Source of the DNA: Branchiostoma floridae
Taxonomy: Eukaryota > Chordata > Leptocardii > Amphioxiformes > Branchiostomatidae
Length of the DNA: 64,000 nt
Direction: 5' to 3'
Assembly (NCBI RefSeq): GCF_000003815.2
Contig: NC_049983.1
Span: forward strand, 26,037,003-26,101,002
A program made the translations under genes and the position numbers. Positions 1 through 9,631 of the stretch are shown piece after piece. Numbering within the stretch: position 1 is the stretch's first letter; each line of letters begins with the position of its first letter. The notes below the pieces were generated by a model. That model ran no database searches and was not told where the DNA came from. It was given only the letters and a program-made list of their open reading frames with translations.

Positions 1-235
1 ATGACAGATCCACGCATATGTTCTATCAAGAAAGCTTTCTGTTCCAAGAAGACCTTTTTTGCTTGGCTGCGGCGCTCGTCGTCCATCAACACCTCTGCAG
101 TAAAAAGGTCCCGGTGCATTTCCCAGAGCCGATTCATTATTTCGTAAGTGAGTTCTGTACTGCCCTGATCAGATTTCTGCGGCACCATGCCGAGCTCTGC
201 GCGAACAGGGAGGACTGGAGCTGAACTTCTCAATT
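1..235 (-). CDS. Death-domain gene, coding exon 4 (incomplete)
   Basis: Begins at 235 after a pyrimidine-rich acceptor ending ACACCTAG on the minus strand. Two bases complete the codon split with exon 3 (G|AA, Glu), and 77 codons then stay open to the window edge. It encodes a Pro/Ser linker followed by a charged, probably helical stretch with no domain I recognise. The frame dictated by exon 3 is the open one here, which supports the join. Confidence 0.78.
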
Positions 236-1991
236 CTAGGTGTACACAGGAGGATGAAAAAGATAGAAAGTTCAGAAAATTGAGTTAGGTCCATGACATC
301 GCTGCGACTATTTTATATTAACAACATGAAAGTATGTATATAACGTTATGATTGGGAAGTCTTTTTATTTCCCTTTAAGCACCAGGGCTAATTATGTGAG
401 CAGGTATAATCTTCCAATGATACATAATACCTTACAATTTTACATGCCTTGTTTATTCTCCTGTCATTTGTTCAAATGGTTCATGGAGTTGCGCTTCTTT
501 AGAATGACTTCATTAAAAGTTTTCGATGATACTGTCGGTTGCATCATAAAGCCAAGTGACCTGAACTTGTGCGGGGGGAAATGTGGCTGAGAAATATCCG
601 ACAAGGATCTTTCTTTATGATGAACCAAGATAACATGTAACTGATCTGTTCATTCTTACCAGGATATTTGTTCTTTAGACTGTCCACAATTCTCTGTAAG
701 TTTGCCTCAGACAGAGCCTCCATCAGGACCTCTACAGTGGCTTCCCTTCCTATGCGATTGTGCCATTCCTCCAACAGGTCCATACAGCGATGTTTGTCAT
801 CTCGATTTCTTTCGTTAATATTCTCCCGTTCTGATCGCCCAAATCCAAGCAGAAAGGCCAGCTTTCTCCAGTCTGAGCTAACCTCGTCCATGATGAAAAA
901 GAAGTACTTTGCAATACCTGTAATCATTATAGAAAAACATTTTTTGGTTTCTGCCATCTGGCAGTGGGTCAGTGTTAATACGTGTACCTCCTCAGGCTAC
1001 ACAGTATTATTAACTATGTTAGAAATTCTGCACTAGAATACACCTAAGATCCTTGCCAATTAACAAACATTATTTCATACATCCAATGCAATAAAGCAAC
1101 AAAGCATGTTTCTAAACATATTTGTCAAATGCATGTAGTTGTACTATATTCCAATTTTTTGCTTGATAACTATAGGTTGGCATACCGTTACACTTATGCA
1201 AATGTAATGGTACGCTGGCAGGGCGGTGGTGCCAGCTACAAATATAAATAAAATGTCAACCGGGTTAAGGTACAGGGTCAATGTACGTCTAGAGACATTT
1301 GACTTAGAAAGAAATGAACTAGGACTAATCGTGACCTCTTACCTTCCATGGCCGATCCCGACGTTAGGTGAGCTTTTCTGCTCACCTGAAGCTTGTCTCC
1401 GTTCTCCGACTTTCTCTTCTTCGGACCACTTGAGGGCTGTGATGTATCTTGAGAGATGATACATGTAATGTATTCTCTACTACTGAGTAATGTCATAGAT
1501 ATATCTCAGTCGTGCCATCGGATGTTCAGAACTAATTCATATTTTGTGTTCTTGTCTTCTGTAAACAGATGTATAGTTTCCAGGCTTTATGCAGCAGAAG
1601 TTGTCCGTTTGATCAACAGTTTGAATAGCACTTCTTGCACAAAATTCATGTTGTGGTTTCATGAAAAGGATTATTGCATAGAATTACGACTACTTTAACT
1701 ATGGGAATTTTGGCTTCCAACTTTTGTATACTAGAAGAAACTGTCGAGTTTCTTCAAGACATGTTGAGGGACGAAGCACTTTAAACTAAGGAAAGGGACT
1801 CAATGTTATCAACTATGACAAGCTATGAGAGAACACATGATTTCAAATTGTTTGTATAAAGTTCATAGAATAAAATGGCCGATACCTGGCCACCACGCCC
1901 CTTTCTTCACAAACTTTAAAAAAGAATCTTCTTGCTCCATCTGACCACTTACAGCATACAACATGCATGTAAGACCCATACCTTCAGCCAT
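1..1991 (-). CDS. Death-domain protein, 5' four exons (partial, runs off left edge)
   Basis: Minus-strand gene assembled from splice signals. Coding exons are 1991-1982, 1447-1343, 917-660 and 235-1. Every junction is phase 1, and the joined 608 nt stay open (about 202 residues). Residues 1-48 are a hydrophilic leader with a basic PKKRK stretch at 12-16 that could be a nuclear localisation signal. Residues about 49-121 match the death-domain pattern (DW-RKLAFLLGF, C-M--LLEEW--R-G-EATVEVLMEAL). Residues 125-202 are charged and helical (MNRLWEMHRDLF, RRSQAKKVFLEQKAF). Death domains are homotypic adaptor modules in apoptotic and innate immune signalling. The orthologue was not recognised, and amphioxus-type genomes carry many such genes. 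Start ATG has A at -3 and G at +4. Domain call is confident; the exact first exon is an inference from phase. Confidence 0.8.
660..917 (-). CDS. Death-domain gene, coding exon 3 (death domain)
   Basis: 258 nt, a symmetrical 1-1 exon carrying the whole death domain. The acceptor is TATAATGATTACAG and the donor is CCTG|GTAAGA. The conserved tryptophans (SSDW, LLEEW), the R-G--AT motif and the closing L--ALSEANL helix are all present, so the six-helix fold appears intact. A self-contained domain on a symmetrical exon suits exon shuffling. Confidence 0.88.
1343..1447 (-). CDS. Death-domain gene, coding exon 2 (basic leader)
   Basis: 105 nt, also a symmetrical 1-1 exon. The donor GGAAG|GTAAGA is near-consensus. 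The acceptor ATCTCTCAAG was chosen over a second AG 11 nt downstream because only this one keeps phase with the short first coding exon. It encodes a hydrophilic Ser/Lys-rich segment with PKKRK. Confidence 0.6.
1982..1991 (-). CDS. Death-domain gene, start codon mini-exon
   Basis: ATGGCTGAAG followed by donor GTATGG gives Met-Ala-Glu and a phase-1 break, exactly what the next exon needs. Context ACTATGG is a good translation start. It lies just downstream (on the minus strand) of a GC-richer stretch that could be the promoter. Only 10 coding nt, so the call rests on phase and start context. Confidence 0.5.
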
Positions 1992-2120
1992 AGTGGACCA
2001 TGCAGCTGTTCCTGAACACCCCGTTGTTCTTTGAGTCTGTCAAATTAGCGGAAAAATGGAAAAGCCAGAATTTCAACATGGCGCACGGCCGGGTGCCACA
2101 TCACCAGGTAAATAGGTACA
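1992..2120 (-). promoter_or_regulatory. Putative 5' UTR/promoter of the death-domain gene
   Basis: Upstream of the mini-exon, a GC-rich island contains AACATGGCGCACGG on the plus strand, close to the YY1 site (ATGGCGG core) often found near TATA-less start sites. No TATA box was seen. The start site is not determined. Confidence 0.3.
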
Positions 2121-3930
2121 AACAGGTTCATTAGACTTTGGCACATCATATGATTCTTGTTTGCAGAGCCCCAATCAAGATTACGTCATCTAGGTTGTGG
2201 GCTGGAAAATCTTTCGAACTATTACGAGACCTGCCGGTACAACCTGAGATCTGGCTAGCCGGCTGCAGATTGCCTCATTGTGCTGCAAAATCTATTTAAA
2301 GTATCCAGTCTCATTAGCTTTTTTTCGGAGGTCTTCATTGCCTTTCAGTAGAAAAAGTGTGTTAGCATTCAGGTGGATAATAGTTGGCTATTCATTATTG
2401 AAACATTATTGAAGCATTTTATGCATAACGTTATACGCAAACGTGATTTTGTATGCATGTATTTAGAATGCTGAAGCGCAATTGTGGAGAAAGTTACGCA
2501 TATTACTAAAAAATTTTAGTATATGGTTTTAGTATATAGCAGGTACAAATAGCTGTAGCAAACCTGCCGACTTTGACCCCTTATCATCAGGCTTGTGTTT
2601 GTCGTCCACGCGCGAGGTACGGGTACGTCAACTATTCTGGCGGGAAATACAAACCTTTGGATATATTTTGGGGAAGGGAGCCGGGCACCGACTGGTAATA
2701 CATGTCTGTCTCACGGAAAAGAACGGAGAAACATATGATATTCATCATTGACAACCATGCAGTCTCGTCATTGCTACGTGAAAAATGTATAAAGTGGAGA
2801 AGATGAATCATTGTAGAGACTGCTAATGGTAAACTTTGTATGAAGACAGGTATTAATAAATGAAAATAGAAAATGGATGTAGTAAAGCTATAACGTTAAA
2901 AGTTATCAACGGCTGTTAAAGTTTAAAACCATGCAAATGCCAACCAACGGCCGAGAAAATGGGAATGTGAAAATCCACAGGGATGCTTATGGTTTACTCA
3001 ACTCACGAAGGTCCGCCATCTACATGTAATATTGTTAGAAGCGACACGATGCGAGGAGTGGAAGACTGCAAACATCGATATCTCATTTCTCTATTACCAG
3101 TGCAATACTGTAAATGCAAATGACCGTTATACGTATATCATGAACTGTGGCAAACACCTGCCATATTTCATAATCCATTGAAGATTGAAGGATAATATGA
3201 AAACCTGTATCTGTTTAACGTTACTTGTTTTATCTGACGTATTATCACATAAACAATCTCATAATTTGGACACAATATAAAAATATACATTTAAATACAA
3301 AAAAAATTATTTTTACCCTCGTCTTCTTCTTTTTCTTTCTTGCGTCTCCAGAAGACATAATGTGTGGCCGAAAATAATACATTTGTTGTGTCAGTAAATA
3401 ATGTTGTTGTGATTTGATTTGACTGGACTAATGAAATGTATTGAAAAGCCTTTTAAACAGTTAGAAGAATGCATTATTTTCACAAGTAATGAAAAGGAGA
3501 CTTCGTTCTATTGCCGCGTAAAAGGGAGTCGCCTGGAAACCATGTTTGCGTTAAGTTAATAATTAAACGAAGTTAAATAGCCAAATGCGTTCGATACAAA
3601 ATGTTTAGTAAGTCCTTACTTACATATAACAAGAGTATTCATCATCTCACTTCTATCATTCGTTTGGTAAAGGAAAACACAGGAAAACATATTTCATTTG
3701 ATAATGGGATGATATTTGTTTGAATATGCTCGATATATATCTAGAGAATATGGCGTTATACATTTACAGGAAGAATATACTAAGTTAGTAGTCAAAAAAA
3801 CAGTTGCAAAAAAAAAAAGGCAGTTTTGTGCGGTCATCTTAAATGATGTTTGAAAACCTTGAATAGTGTAATGAAAATGTTGATACTATTTCACTACATT
3901 TTTTTGCATATCATAACGAATCCCCCGCAC
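2121..3930. other. Divergent intergenic region
   Basis: About 1.8 kb between two head-to-head genes. AT-rich, with scattered ACGTTA words and no ORF of note. No recognised repeat or RNA gene was seen. Confidence 0.5.
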
Positions 3931-4106
3931 GAATGGTACCGCCCTTATACCCCCGTGTTTACGTGGTTCCGCCCATCCCCCACTAGGCTTTGCGGACGAG
4001 GAAGTGCGCAGCGCGCATGTGCAGATTGGCCAAAAATCAATATTTCTAATTCATGTTTTTGCGGGCCAAATATCGGGCGGCGGAGGCCATATTTCGGTAG
4101 GCCAAG
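3930..4106 (+). promoter_or_regulatory. Putative CADPS promoter and 5' UTR
   Basis: A GC-rich island directly before the start codon. It holds two CCGCCC boxes in a short internal duplication (GGTACCGCCC and GGTTCCGCCC), an ETS-like GAGGAAGTG, an NRF1-like GCGCGCATGTGC and an inverted CCAAT box (ATTGGCC at 4025). No TATA was seen. The architecture fits a broadly initiated CpG-type promoter; the transcription start is not visible. Confidence 0.4.
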
Positions 4107-4279
4107 ATGCTGGAGCCGAGCTCGAGCGAGGAGGAGTCAGAGCCCGAAGTTGTCGAGAACACCGAGGTCCTTTCCATCCCGGACGGGGGGAGCGGGTACG
4201 GGGGCAGCCAGCAGAGCGGCATCGGGAGCCGGCGCGATGTGTCCCCGGGCAGCGACAACTCTCTGGCCGCCGGATCCAG
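4107..4279 (+). CDS. CADPS: CADPS coding exon 1
   Basis: 173 nt from ATG (context GCCAAGATGC, purine at -3) to donor TCCAG|GTAGGA, ending in phase 2. It encodes an acidic/Ser-rich start and a Gly/Ser-rich low-complexity segment. The vertebrate protein also has a Gly/Ser-rich region here, but of different sequence. Other long frames over this exon are GC-rich shadows. Confidence 0.92.
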
Positions 4280-7200
4280 GTAGGAGCTGCCGGTTGGGCC
4301 CCACGGGCTCGGACACTCATACAAATCACGTCCCTGGCCTCTGCCGAGATTGCTCTGTGGCTGTCGTGATTTTAACCCCGAGTTTTGCGTGTCAAATGAA
4401 ATGAATGGCGTCGTAAAGTGCCCTCTTTTCCACTAGCAGGTGGTATAGCGTTATATGTACACACTGTAACGTTACGTGTTTCCAACCCACGTATCATCAA
4501 AGATTCACGGATGTGCAAAATTCGTGTCAACCAAAAATCGTCTCGGATATATCAGAGATCACTCGCCCAGCGATAGCAGCTCAAATATGTCAAGGTTTAA
4601 ATTCAATTTGGGAAAATTACTGCACTGTTTCCTGTCTAAAGGCAGGCCCGTGACAGGTGCTATTGTTGTGTAGTGAACCGTGTAATTATTCGCAGGGCTT
4701 AATTATAACGTTAACTTTCAGTGTGTCCCTGCATATGTGCCGTTTTTAACGGACGTATTTTTAATTCCACATTTCCTACAATATGCTACAAAACTGTCAC
4801 GATCTGGAACGCCAGATTGAATCATTCAATGATGTGAATTACGATTGTGTGCAGGGTTGGGCCCAGAAAATGGGCGGAACGCGATCACTAGGTGTGCTTG
4901 ACTGAAAGCACATTTAAATGGCCTCCATACGTCCAGGTGGCCCATAAATTATAGCGGCATTCCTCTGTTGTTATTGTGTTAGGGGACGAGCGAATGATTT
5001 TCTGTCCAATGTAAACATGGCAAGTACCGAGGGTACTGTTTATTTATATGAACTGCGCAGCTGACACGTACAGTTTTTTGAGGAGTGATAATGGTTTCCA
5101 TTGTTGAAATTGTAGCCCCATCATTATATCATGATGTTGCACAACACAGGTTGGTTCATTGCAAGGATGGGGGGGGGGGGGGGGGTTTGGCAAATATTAT
5201 CATTGCAAAGAAATTTTGTTTCTACATTGTGTTTTGGTTGTGTCTTTTAAAAATAACACTGGGCTTATTTTCACTGAATAGTTATTTTAATTGAATGGTT
5301 GAATGGTTTGTACCCATTGAGGTCAATGAAATAAATAATTTTGTTTCTGCATTGTGTTTTGCTTATGTCTTTTAAAAGATGCAGGGCATATTTTTACTGA
5401 TGACAGTCTCGCCTTGTGGGGTGGAAGGTTACCATTAACAGTAAATATTATGGTTGTAATCACTCAAGTGGATCAAAAGGTCACGGGTTCGAATCCTTCA
5501 TGCATTCATAAAGCCAGGAGGGCATGGATGTACCTTTGGCCTGTTTGTGAAGTGAAGCTATTGTACATATTGTACTCATTTGTTGGGTGTTTGCCAAACT
5601 GATAGAAAAAAAAAATATGGCAAATTATTTCTAGTTTTTCCCTAAGGAATAATCTTTTATCTTGTCTGCCAGTCCGTTTGTGTTTGTGTATGTTTCCATA
5701 TTGTACATTCTGACAGAGGGAGCAATAAATTTTCTGAATCTTAGGGTTTGCATGGGATGGAGGGGGAGGGGGGGGGGTAGTTGTGTTTTGATGGCGGCAG
5801 ACCCATTATTGTTTGGTAAAGTCTGCCATCGCTGACTGACATGAAATCTGTTTGTTCATCATTACCTAAAATTTTGACCTCTGACCTCCCGTAGAATGTT
5901 TTCTACTTGCAAGTTTCTGTATTTGTTTGCATAGTACTTTATCTTGCGTCTCTTTTAAATTATTGTGTATATACTATAATGCGTCTTATGCGAAATTGTA
6001 TTGTTATGTAATGTTATTCGTAGACCTATCTAATTAGCTTGTGCTGCCTATAGGTCTGTGTAATATAATGTTGCATTTTGAATAGATGGATAAATCTCTG
6101 ACTGTGTTGTTTCTCCTCATCCCAGCTCACGATCTGAGTCCATCCGCTCCTCCTCTCCCTCTCCCCCCCCCTCTCCTTCAATTGTCAGCAATTATCTTAC
6201 CTTTAATGCCCAACTACCTCATTTCTCCAGCGTTACCAATAACGTCTTAACGTCTAACCACCTTTTGTCACCCCTGGGCAGCTCATGACCTGAGTCGATA
6301 CAACCCTCTTCCCCCTCTCCTTAGATTGTCAGCGATTATCTTACCTTTAATGTCTAACCACCTTGTTTCTCCAACGTTACCTATAACGTCTAATGTTAAC
6401 CACCTTCCGAAAATAATTTCATCAGGTTGGTAGATCATAGGACATAGGAATTTTCTTTTGCACAACCAACTTCTCGTCGCAAAAGCGCCACCTACATTGG
6501 CTACATACTAGTATATCGGCGAGAAGCAGAACTCTGCAGTTAGAAGCTCTGAGAAAGATGTCTGACAGACATGGAAACGTCAGCAAGTTAACCACCTTGT
6601 TTTCCCCCTGTACAGCTCACGATCTGAGTCGATCCGGGCCCCCTTTCCCTCAATTGTCAGTGATTATCTTACCTTAATGTCTAATGTCAGGATCTTACCT
6701 TGAAGATTAACGTCTAACGTCTAACCACCTTGTCTCTCCCCTGTACAGCTCCCGATCTGAGTCGATCCGGCCCTCCTCCCCCTCTCCTTCGGTTGTCAGC
6801 GATTATCTTACATATAACGTCTAACATTAACCACCTTGTTTTTCACCTGTGCAGCTCGCGATCCGAGTCGATCCGGCCCTCCTCCCCCTCTCCTTCGATT
6901 GTCAGTGAGAAGGAGAAGGAAGACCTTGAGAAGCTGCGGGAAGAAGAGGAAGAGAGGAAGAGGAGGTTGCAGCTCTACGTCTTCGTCTTAAGGTGCATCG
7001 CTTTATTGATAATGATAATAGTGTATTGCAAAGTCTTGCCCGAGAGCTAATGGTTAAGGTAACATGAATGGATAAACAAATAGTGTAGAACAGTATGGAA
7101 TATGTCTACTCTAGCTTGAAAGCTTGCTCTAAACTGTAGCTTGTTCCACAAATTGATTGCATGGTAGGGTTCGCTTTTTTGGGGTTTAGATAGTTCCAAA

Positions 7201-7950
7201 CTGGACAACCTTGTCGAATATTTATGGATTAAATGGACAGGAACAATTGAGCTTTAAACATAGAAATCTTTATTGACGCAACAACAGTACAGCGACTTTC
7301 GTAAGGTCTATAACAACTACTTAAGATGTTTGGGGCTCCAACAAAAATAGATTGACTTTAAATTTTCGTATGGTCTGTAACCAAAATGTTTTGGGGCTCA
7401 TGACTGACAAGAATACTAAAAAAATATGTTCAACACGTCCAGGTGCATCGCGTACCCGTTCAACGCCAAGCAGCCGACGGACATGGCGCGGCGCCAGGCC
7501 AAGGTCACGAAGCAGCAACTCCAGACCATCAAGGAGCGCTTCGGCTCCTTCATCAGCGGGGACACGCAGATCGTGGCCGACGAGGCGTTCTGCAACGCCG
7601 TGCAGAGCTACTACGAGGTCTTCCTGAAGAGCGACCGCGTGACGCGAATGGTGGCTTCGGGCGGGTGCTCGTCCCACGATTTCAGGGAAGTGTTCAAGAA
7701 CAATATTGAGAAGAGGGTGAGGGGCTTGCCTGAGATCGATGGGCTGAGCAAGGAGACGGTTTTAAGCTCGTGGATGGCGAAGTTCGATGCGATTTACCGC
7801 GGGGAGGAGGACCCTCGGAAGCAGCCGACGCGGATGGCAGCGGCGGCTGCCTCTGAGCTGATCCTCAGTAAGGAACAGCTGTACGAGATGTTTCAGCAGA
7901 TCCTGGGCGTCAAGAAGTTCGAGCATCAGCTGCTCTACAACGCCTGCCAG
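4107..7950 (+). CDS. CADPS: Calcium-dependent secretion activator (CAPS/CADPS), N-terminal 273 residues
   Basis: Three exons join in one frame: 4107-4279, 6855-6992 and 7443-7950 (819 nt). The start [15 protein letters not shown] resembles the vertebrate CADPS start, and the Ser/Pro linker, the [20 protein letters not shown] helix and the conserved block from [18 protein letters not shown] onward match the family strongly ([67 protein letters not shown]). CAPS is a cytosolic and peripheral membrane protein that primes dense-core vesicles, binding PI(4,5)P2 through its PH domain and SNAREs through its MUN-like region. Those domains, with the C2-like region, lie downstream and outside this window. 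The N-terminal part is implicated in dynactin binding in mammals. Vertebrates have two paralogues; a single pro-orthologue is expected here. Confidence 0.96.
5169..5185. repeat. Poly-G run (17 nt)
   Basis: An uninterrupted run of G. Such tracts are replication-slippage prone and can form G-quadruplexes; the assembled length may be unreliable. Confidence 0.85.
5455..5600 (+). mobile_element. Degenerate tRNA-derived SINE fragment
   Basis: Contains an exact Pol III B box, GGTTCGAATCC, after CACG, preceded by AAGTGG-ATCAAAAGG where the A-box region would fall. No cloverleaf closes around it, so this is a SINE remnant rather than a tRNA gene. Confidence 0.4.
6104..6854 (+). repeat. Four tandem copies of the exon 2 splice acceptor and exon 2 start
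   Basis: Copies of pyrimidine tract + CAG + AGCTC.CGATCTGAGTC...ATTGTCAG occur with acceptor AGs ending at 6124, 6281, 6615 and 6748; the real exon 2 follows at 6854/6855. Each copy covers about 45-64 nt of exon 2 up to the GTCAG that precedes GAGAAGG in the true exon, then diverges into (C)GATTATCTTAC and TAACGTCTAACCACCTT, shared by the copies. Spacings between acceptors are 157, 334, 133 and 106 nt. The copies keep splice-like acceptors but show no donor at their ends. Confidence 0.85.
6855..6992 (+). CDS. CADPS: CADPS coding exon 2
   Basis: 138 nt, acceptor CACCTGTGCAG, donor TTAAG|GTGCAT, phase 2 at both ends. It encodes the Ser/Pro linker ([17 protein letters not shown]), the charged coiled-coil-like [20 protein letters not shown] and LQLYVFVLR. 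If the intron were retained, the frame would continue only 19 codons past the donor before stopping. Confidence 0.93.
6993..7442 (+). other. CADPS: CADPS intron 2, bracketed by an 11-nt direct repeat
   Basis: 450 nt. The donor side reads AGGTGCATCGCTTTAT and the acceptor side AGGTGCATCGCGTACC, so AGGTGCATCGC occurs at both ends. A branch-point-like TACTAAA lies about 24 nt before the acceptor. The interior carries an inverted AATAAAG-type 3'-end repeat at about 7262-7315. Confidence 0.85.
7258..7316 (-). mobile_element. 3'-terminal fragment of a dispersed element (CAATAAAGATTT end)
   Basis: On the minus strand, GACCTTACGAAAGTCGCT...TTGCGTCAATAAAGATTT. A close relative lies at 15556-15608 and a shorter one at 62867-62895, all on the minus strand and all with AATAAA, so this looks like the 3' end of a retroposed or non-LTR element. 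Confidence 0.5.
7443..7950 (+). CDS. CADPS: CADPS coding exon 3
   Basis: 508 nt, donor GCCAG|GTACGTGAG (near-perfect U1 match), ending on a codon boundary. It encodes 169 full codons, the most conserved part of the N-terminal region, nearly collinear with vertebrate CADPS without gaps. Codon use is strongly GC-ending (GCGGCGCCAGGCC), unlike the AT-rich flanks, as expected for coding DNA here. Mammalian CADPS2 isoforms lacking an early exon are reported to lose dynactin binding. Confidence 0.96.
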
Positions 7951-8099
7951 GTACGTGAGTCTTAGTTAACTTTTGGAATCCATGAAATTAAAGTGCTTCT
8001 CACAACTAGTTTGCTGCTGTAATCACCATATATTTCTTTAGCTCTGAAGAGTCACGTGACCGGGGGGTTGGAGGTCACTCTCCCTCAGGTCTTACTTTG

Positions 8100-8850
8100 T
8101 ATTTCACAAAATTGTACAATTGGCCTGGGGTCATCTGTGAATACAGTTAGGTATTGCTTCCTCAGATTTTTATGTCATTGAATGAAGAGGCAATGTGGCT
8201 AACCATTGCATTACTTCCACAGATATTTCGGTGACCGCCTGTCACCTTCTGACTGGTTCACATTGTGTTTCAGCTATAGTTGTCACTGCTTACATATTAT
8301 ATTGTTAGTTACGTACACAAATATAGAGTCAGGCTAGCCTGTTTGTAGTCAAATCGATGTTGTCTTTTTGTGGTCATGATGAATATATGAATGAGAATCA
8401 GCTGCATTACAATGCCTGCGAGGTACGTGAGTCTTAGATAACTTTTTATTTCACTGTGAGAATTGTACAATTGGCCTGGGGTCATCGGTGATTAGTTTCA
8501 TTAGGTTCTGCTTCATGAGTTACTGAATGATAAAACGTTACTCTACTTACACTAATCATTGCTTCATTTCCACCAGCATTTCACTGATTGTCTGTCCCCT
8601 TCTGACTCTGGTTCACTGTAGCTATAGGTGTCACTGCATACAGCTGTAGTCCCAAACCTAAGATATTTACATAACGTTATATATCCACAGTGATATTTTA
8701 TGTGGTATTTGCAATGCAGTCCCAAGTGTAAAATGTCTGGTCTGGGTTGAGTTAAAGTCAGGCTAGCCCCTTGTAGCGCTTATTGTTGCCTTTTTATGGT
8801 TATGATGAATGTAAGAATGAGAATAAGCTGCTCAACAATGCTTGCCCGAT
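8100..8850 (+). repeat. Tandem copies of exon 3 tail, splice donor and early intron 3
   Basis: The last 30 nt of exon 3 plus GTACGTGAGTCTTAG recur at 8393-8437 (GAGAATCAGCTGCATTAC...GAG|GTACGTGAGTCTTAG) and more weakly at 8819-8848 without the donor. The following intron sequence (AATTGTACAATTGGCCTGGGGTCATC) is duplicated at 8110 and 8461, and GGCTAGCC...TCATGATGAAT precedes both decayed copies. The period is about 430-470 bp. The copy at 8393 keeps an open frame and a full donor but lacks an upstream acceptor next to it. Confidence 0.85.
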
Positions 8851-9630
8851 ATTTAGGCTATAGTTCATATACCATAGAATTATGCATGTATGTTTTTGTT
8901 ATAGTACTGTATTATTAGATTGAATCTTGTAATGAGGGTGCCCTGCAGAATTATAATAATTATATTAGTTAGAAGTTCCCTATCCCAGCCTCATTTGTAT
9001 GTAGCTGCCATCCTATAATATGTAACTATAGTGTTCCAGTGATAAACTATCGTGCAGATGACCTTGTCTATGTTTGACCTTGGCTCTAACTGTTGTATCT
9101 GGTCACATGACGGTAACCTTGTGTGTGTGTCCTTGTATCGGTCGGTTCTAAACAGGGGAACAGGTTTGCTGGTCCGATATCTGTGTATTAAATCTCAGTA
9201 CCATGGAGGGTTCAGTTGGGGGTGATGTACAGGGAACATGTCGTCGTCATGGAGACGCCATGGTTACTTGTCAGGTGCTGCTGTAGCCATGGGAGGCTAG
9301 ATGGTGGGCTATACCATTCTAGAGGACATTATGGGGGTGCAATCATACTATCAAAATTTTGCCTTTTCAGTTTCTTCATTGGAAATTTTTGTCAGTCCAG
9401 TGTTATTGATTAGTAAATTTGTTTACTATACAAATATTTTGTTCTAATCTTATTTCCTAGTCTGACTCATGTGTTTGATGTGTTTTCATTCTGTAATCTA
9501 CATTATGTATTATGATGTCAGAATTCCATCTCTCTCTGTGTCAGGCAAATGCAGAACTGATCACATGAATATTGAACGGCATAGCCATTATTCATAATTA
9601 TAACAAGCGCTGACCACATGGGGCGGGCTA
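8851..9630. other. Intronic sequence, nothing recognised
   Basis: Mixed-composition DNA with short ORFs only. No repeat structure, RNA gene or coding similarity was noticed. Confidence 0.4.
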
Positions 9631-9631
9631 T

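Larger units (their letters stand above)
4280..6854 (+). other. CADPS: CADPS intron 1
   Basis: GT-AG intron of 2575 nt. It contains a 17-nt G run (5169-5185), a duplicated ~60-bp segment (5218-5278 and 5342-5402, starting GTTTCT.CATTGTGTTTTG), a SINE-like B box near 5486, and at its 3' end a cluster of decayed copies of the exon 2 boundary (6104-6799). Confidence 0.85.

Noticed and set aside
3850-4404. 184-codon plus-strand frame and other long frames over the CpG island
   Set aside because: They are in the wrong frame for CADPS exon 1, Arg/Pro/Ala-rich and produced by GC-rich composition.
6730-7050. Single 106-codon ORF including exon 2
   Set aside because: It reads through a real acceptor at the left and a real donor at 6993; the CAPS frame requires splicing to 7443.
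8393-8437. Alternative CADPS exon ending at 8422
   Set aside because: It has an intact frame and donor but no adjacent acceptor; more likely a decayed duplicate of the exon 3 end. Kept as a finding, not as an exon.
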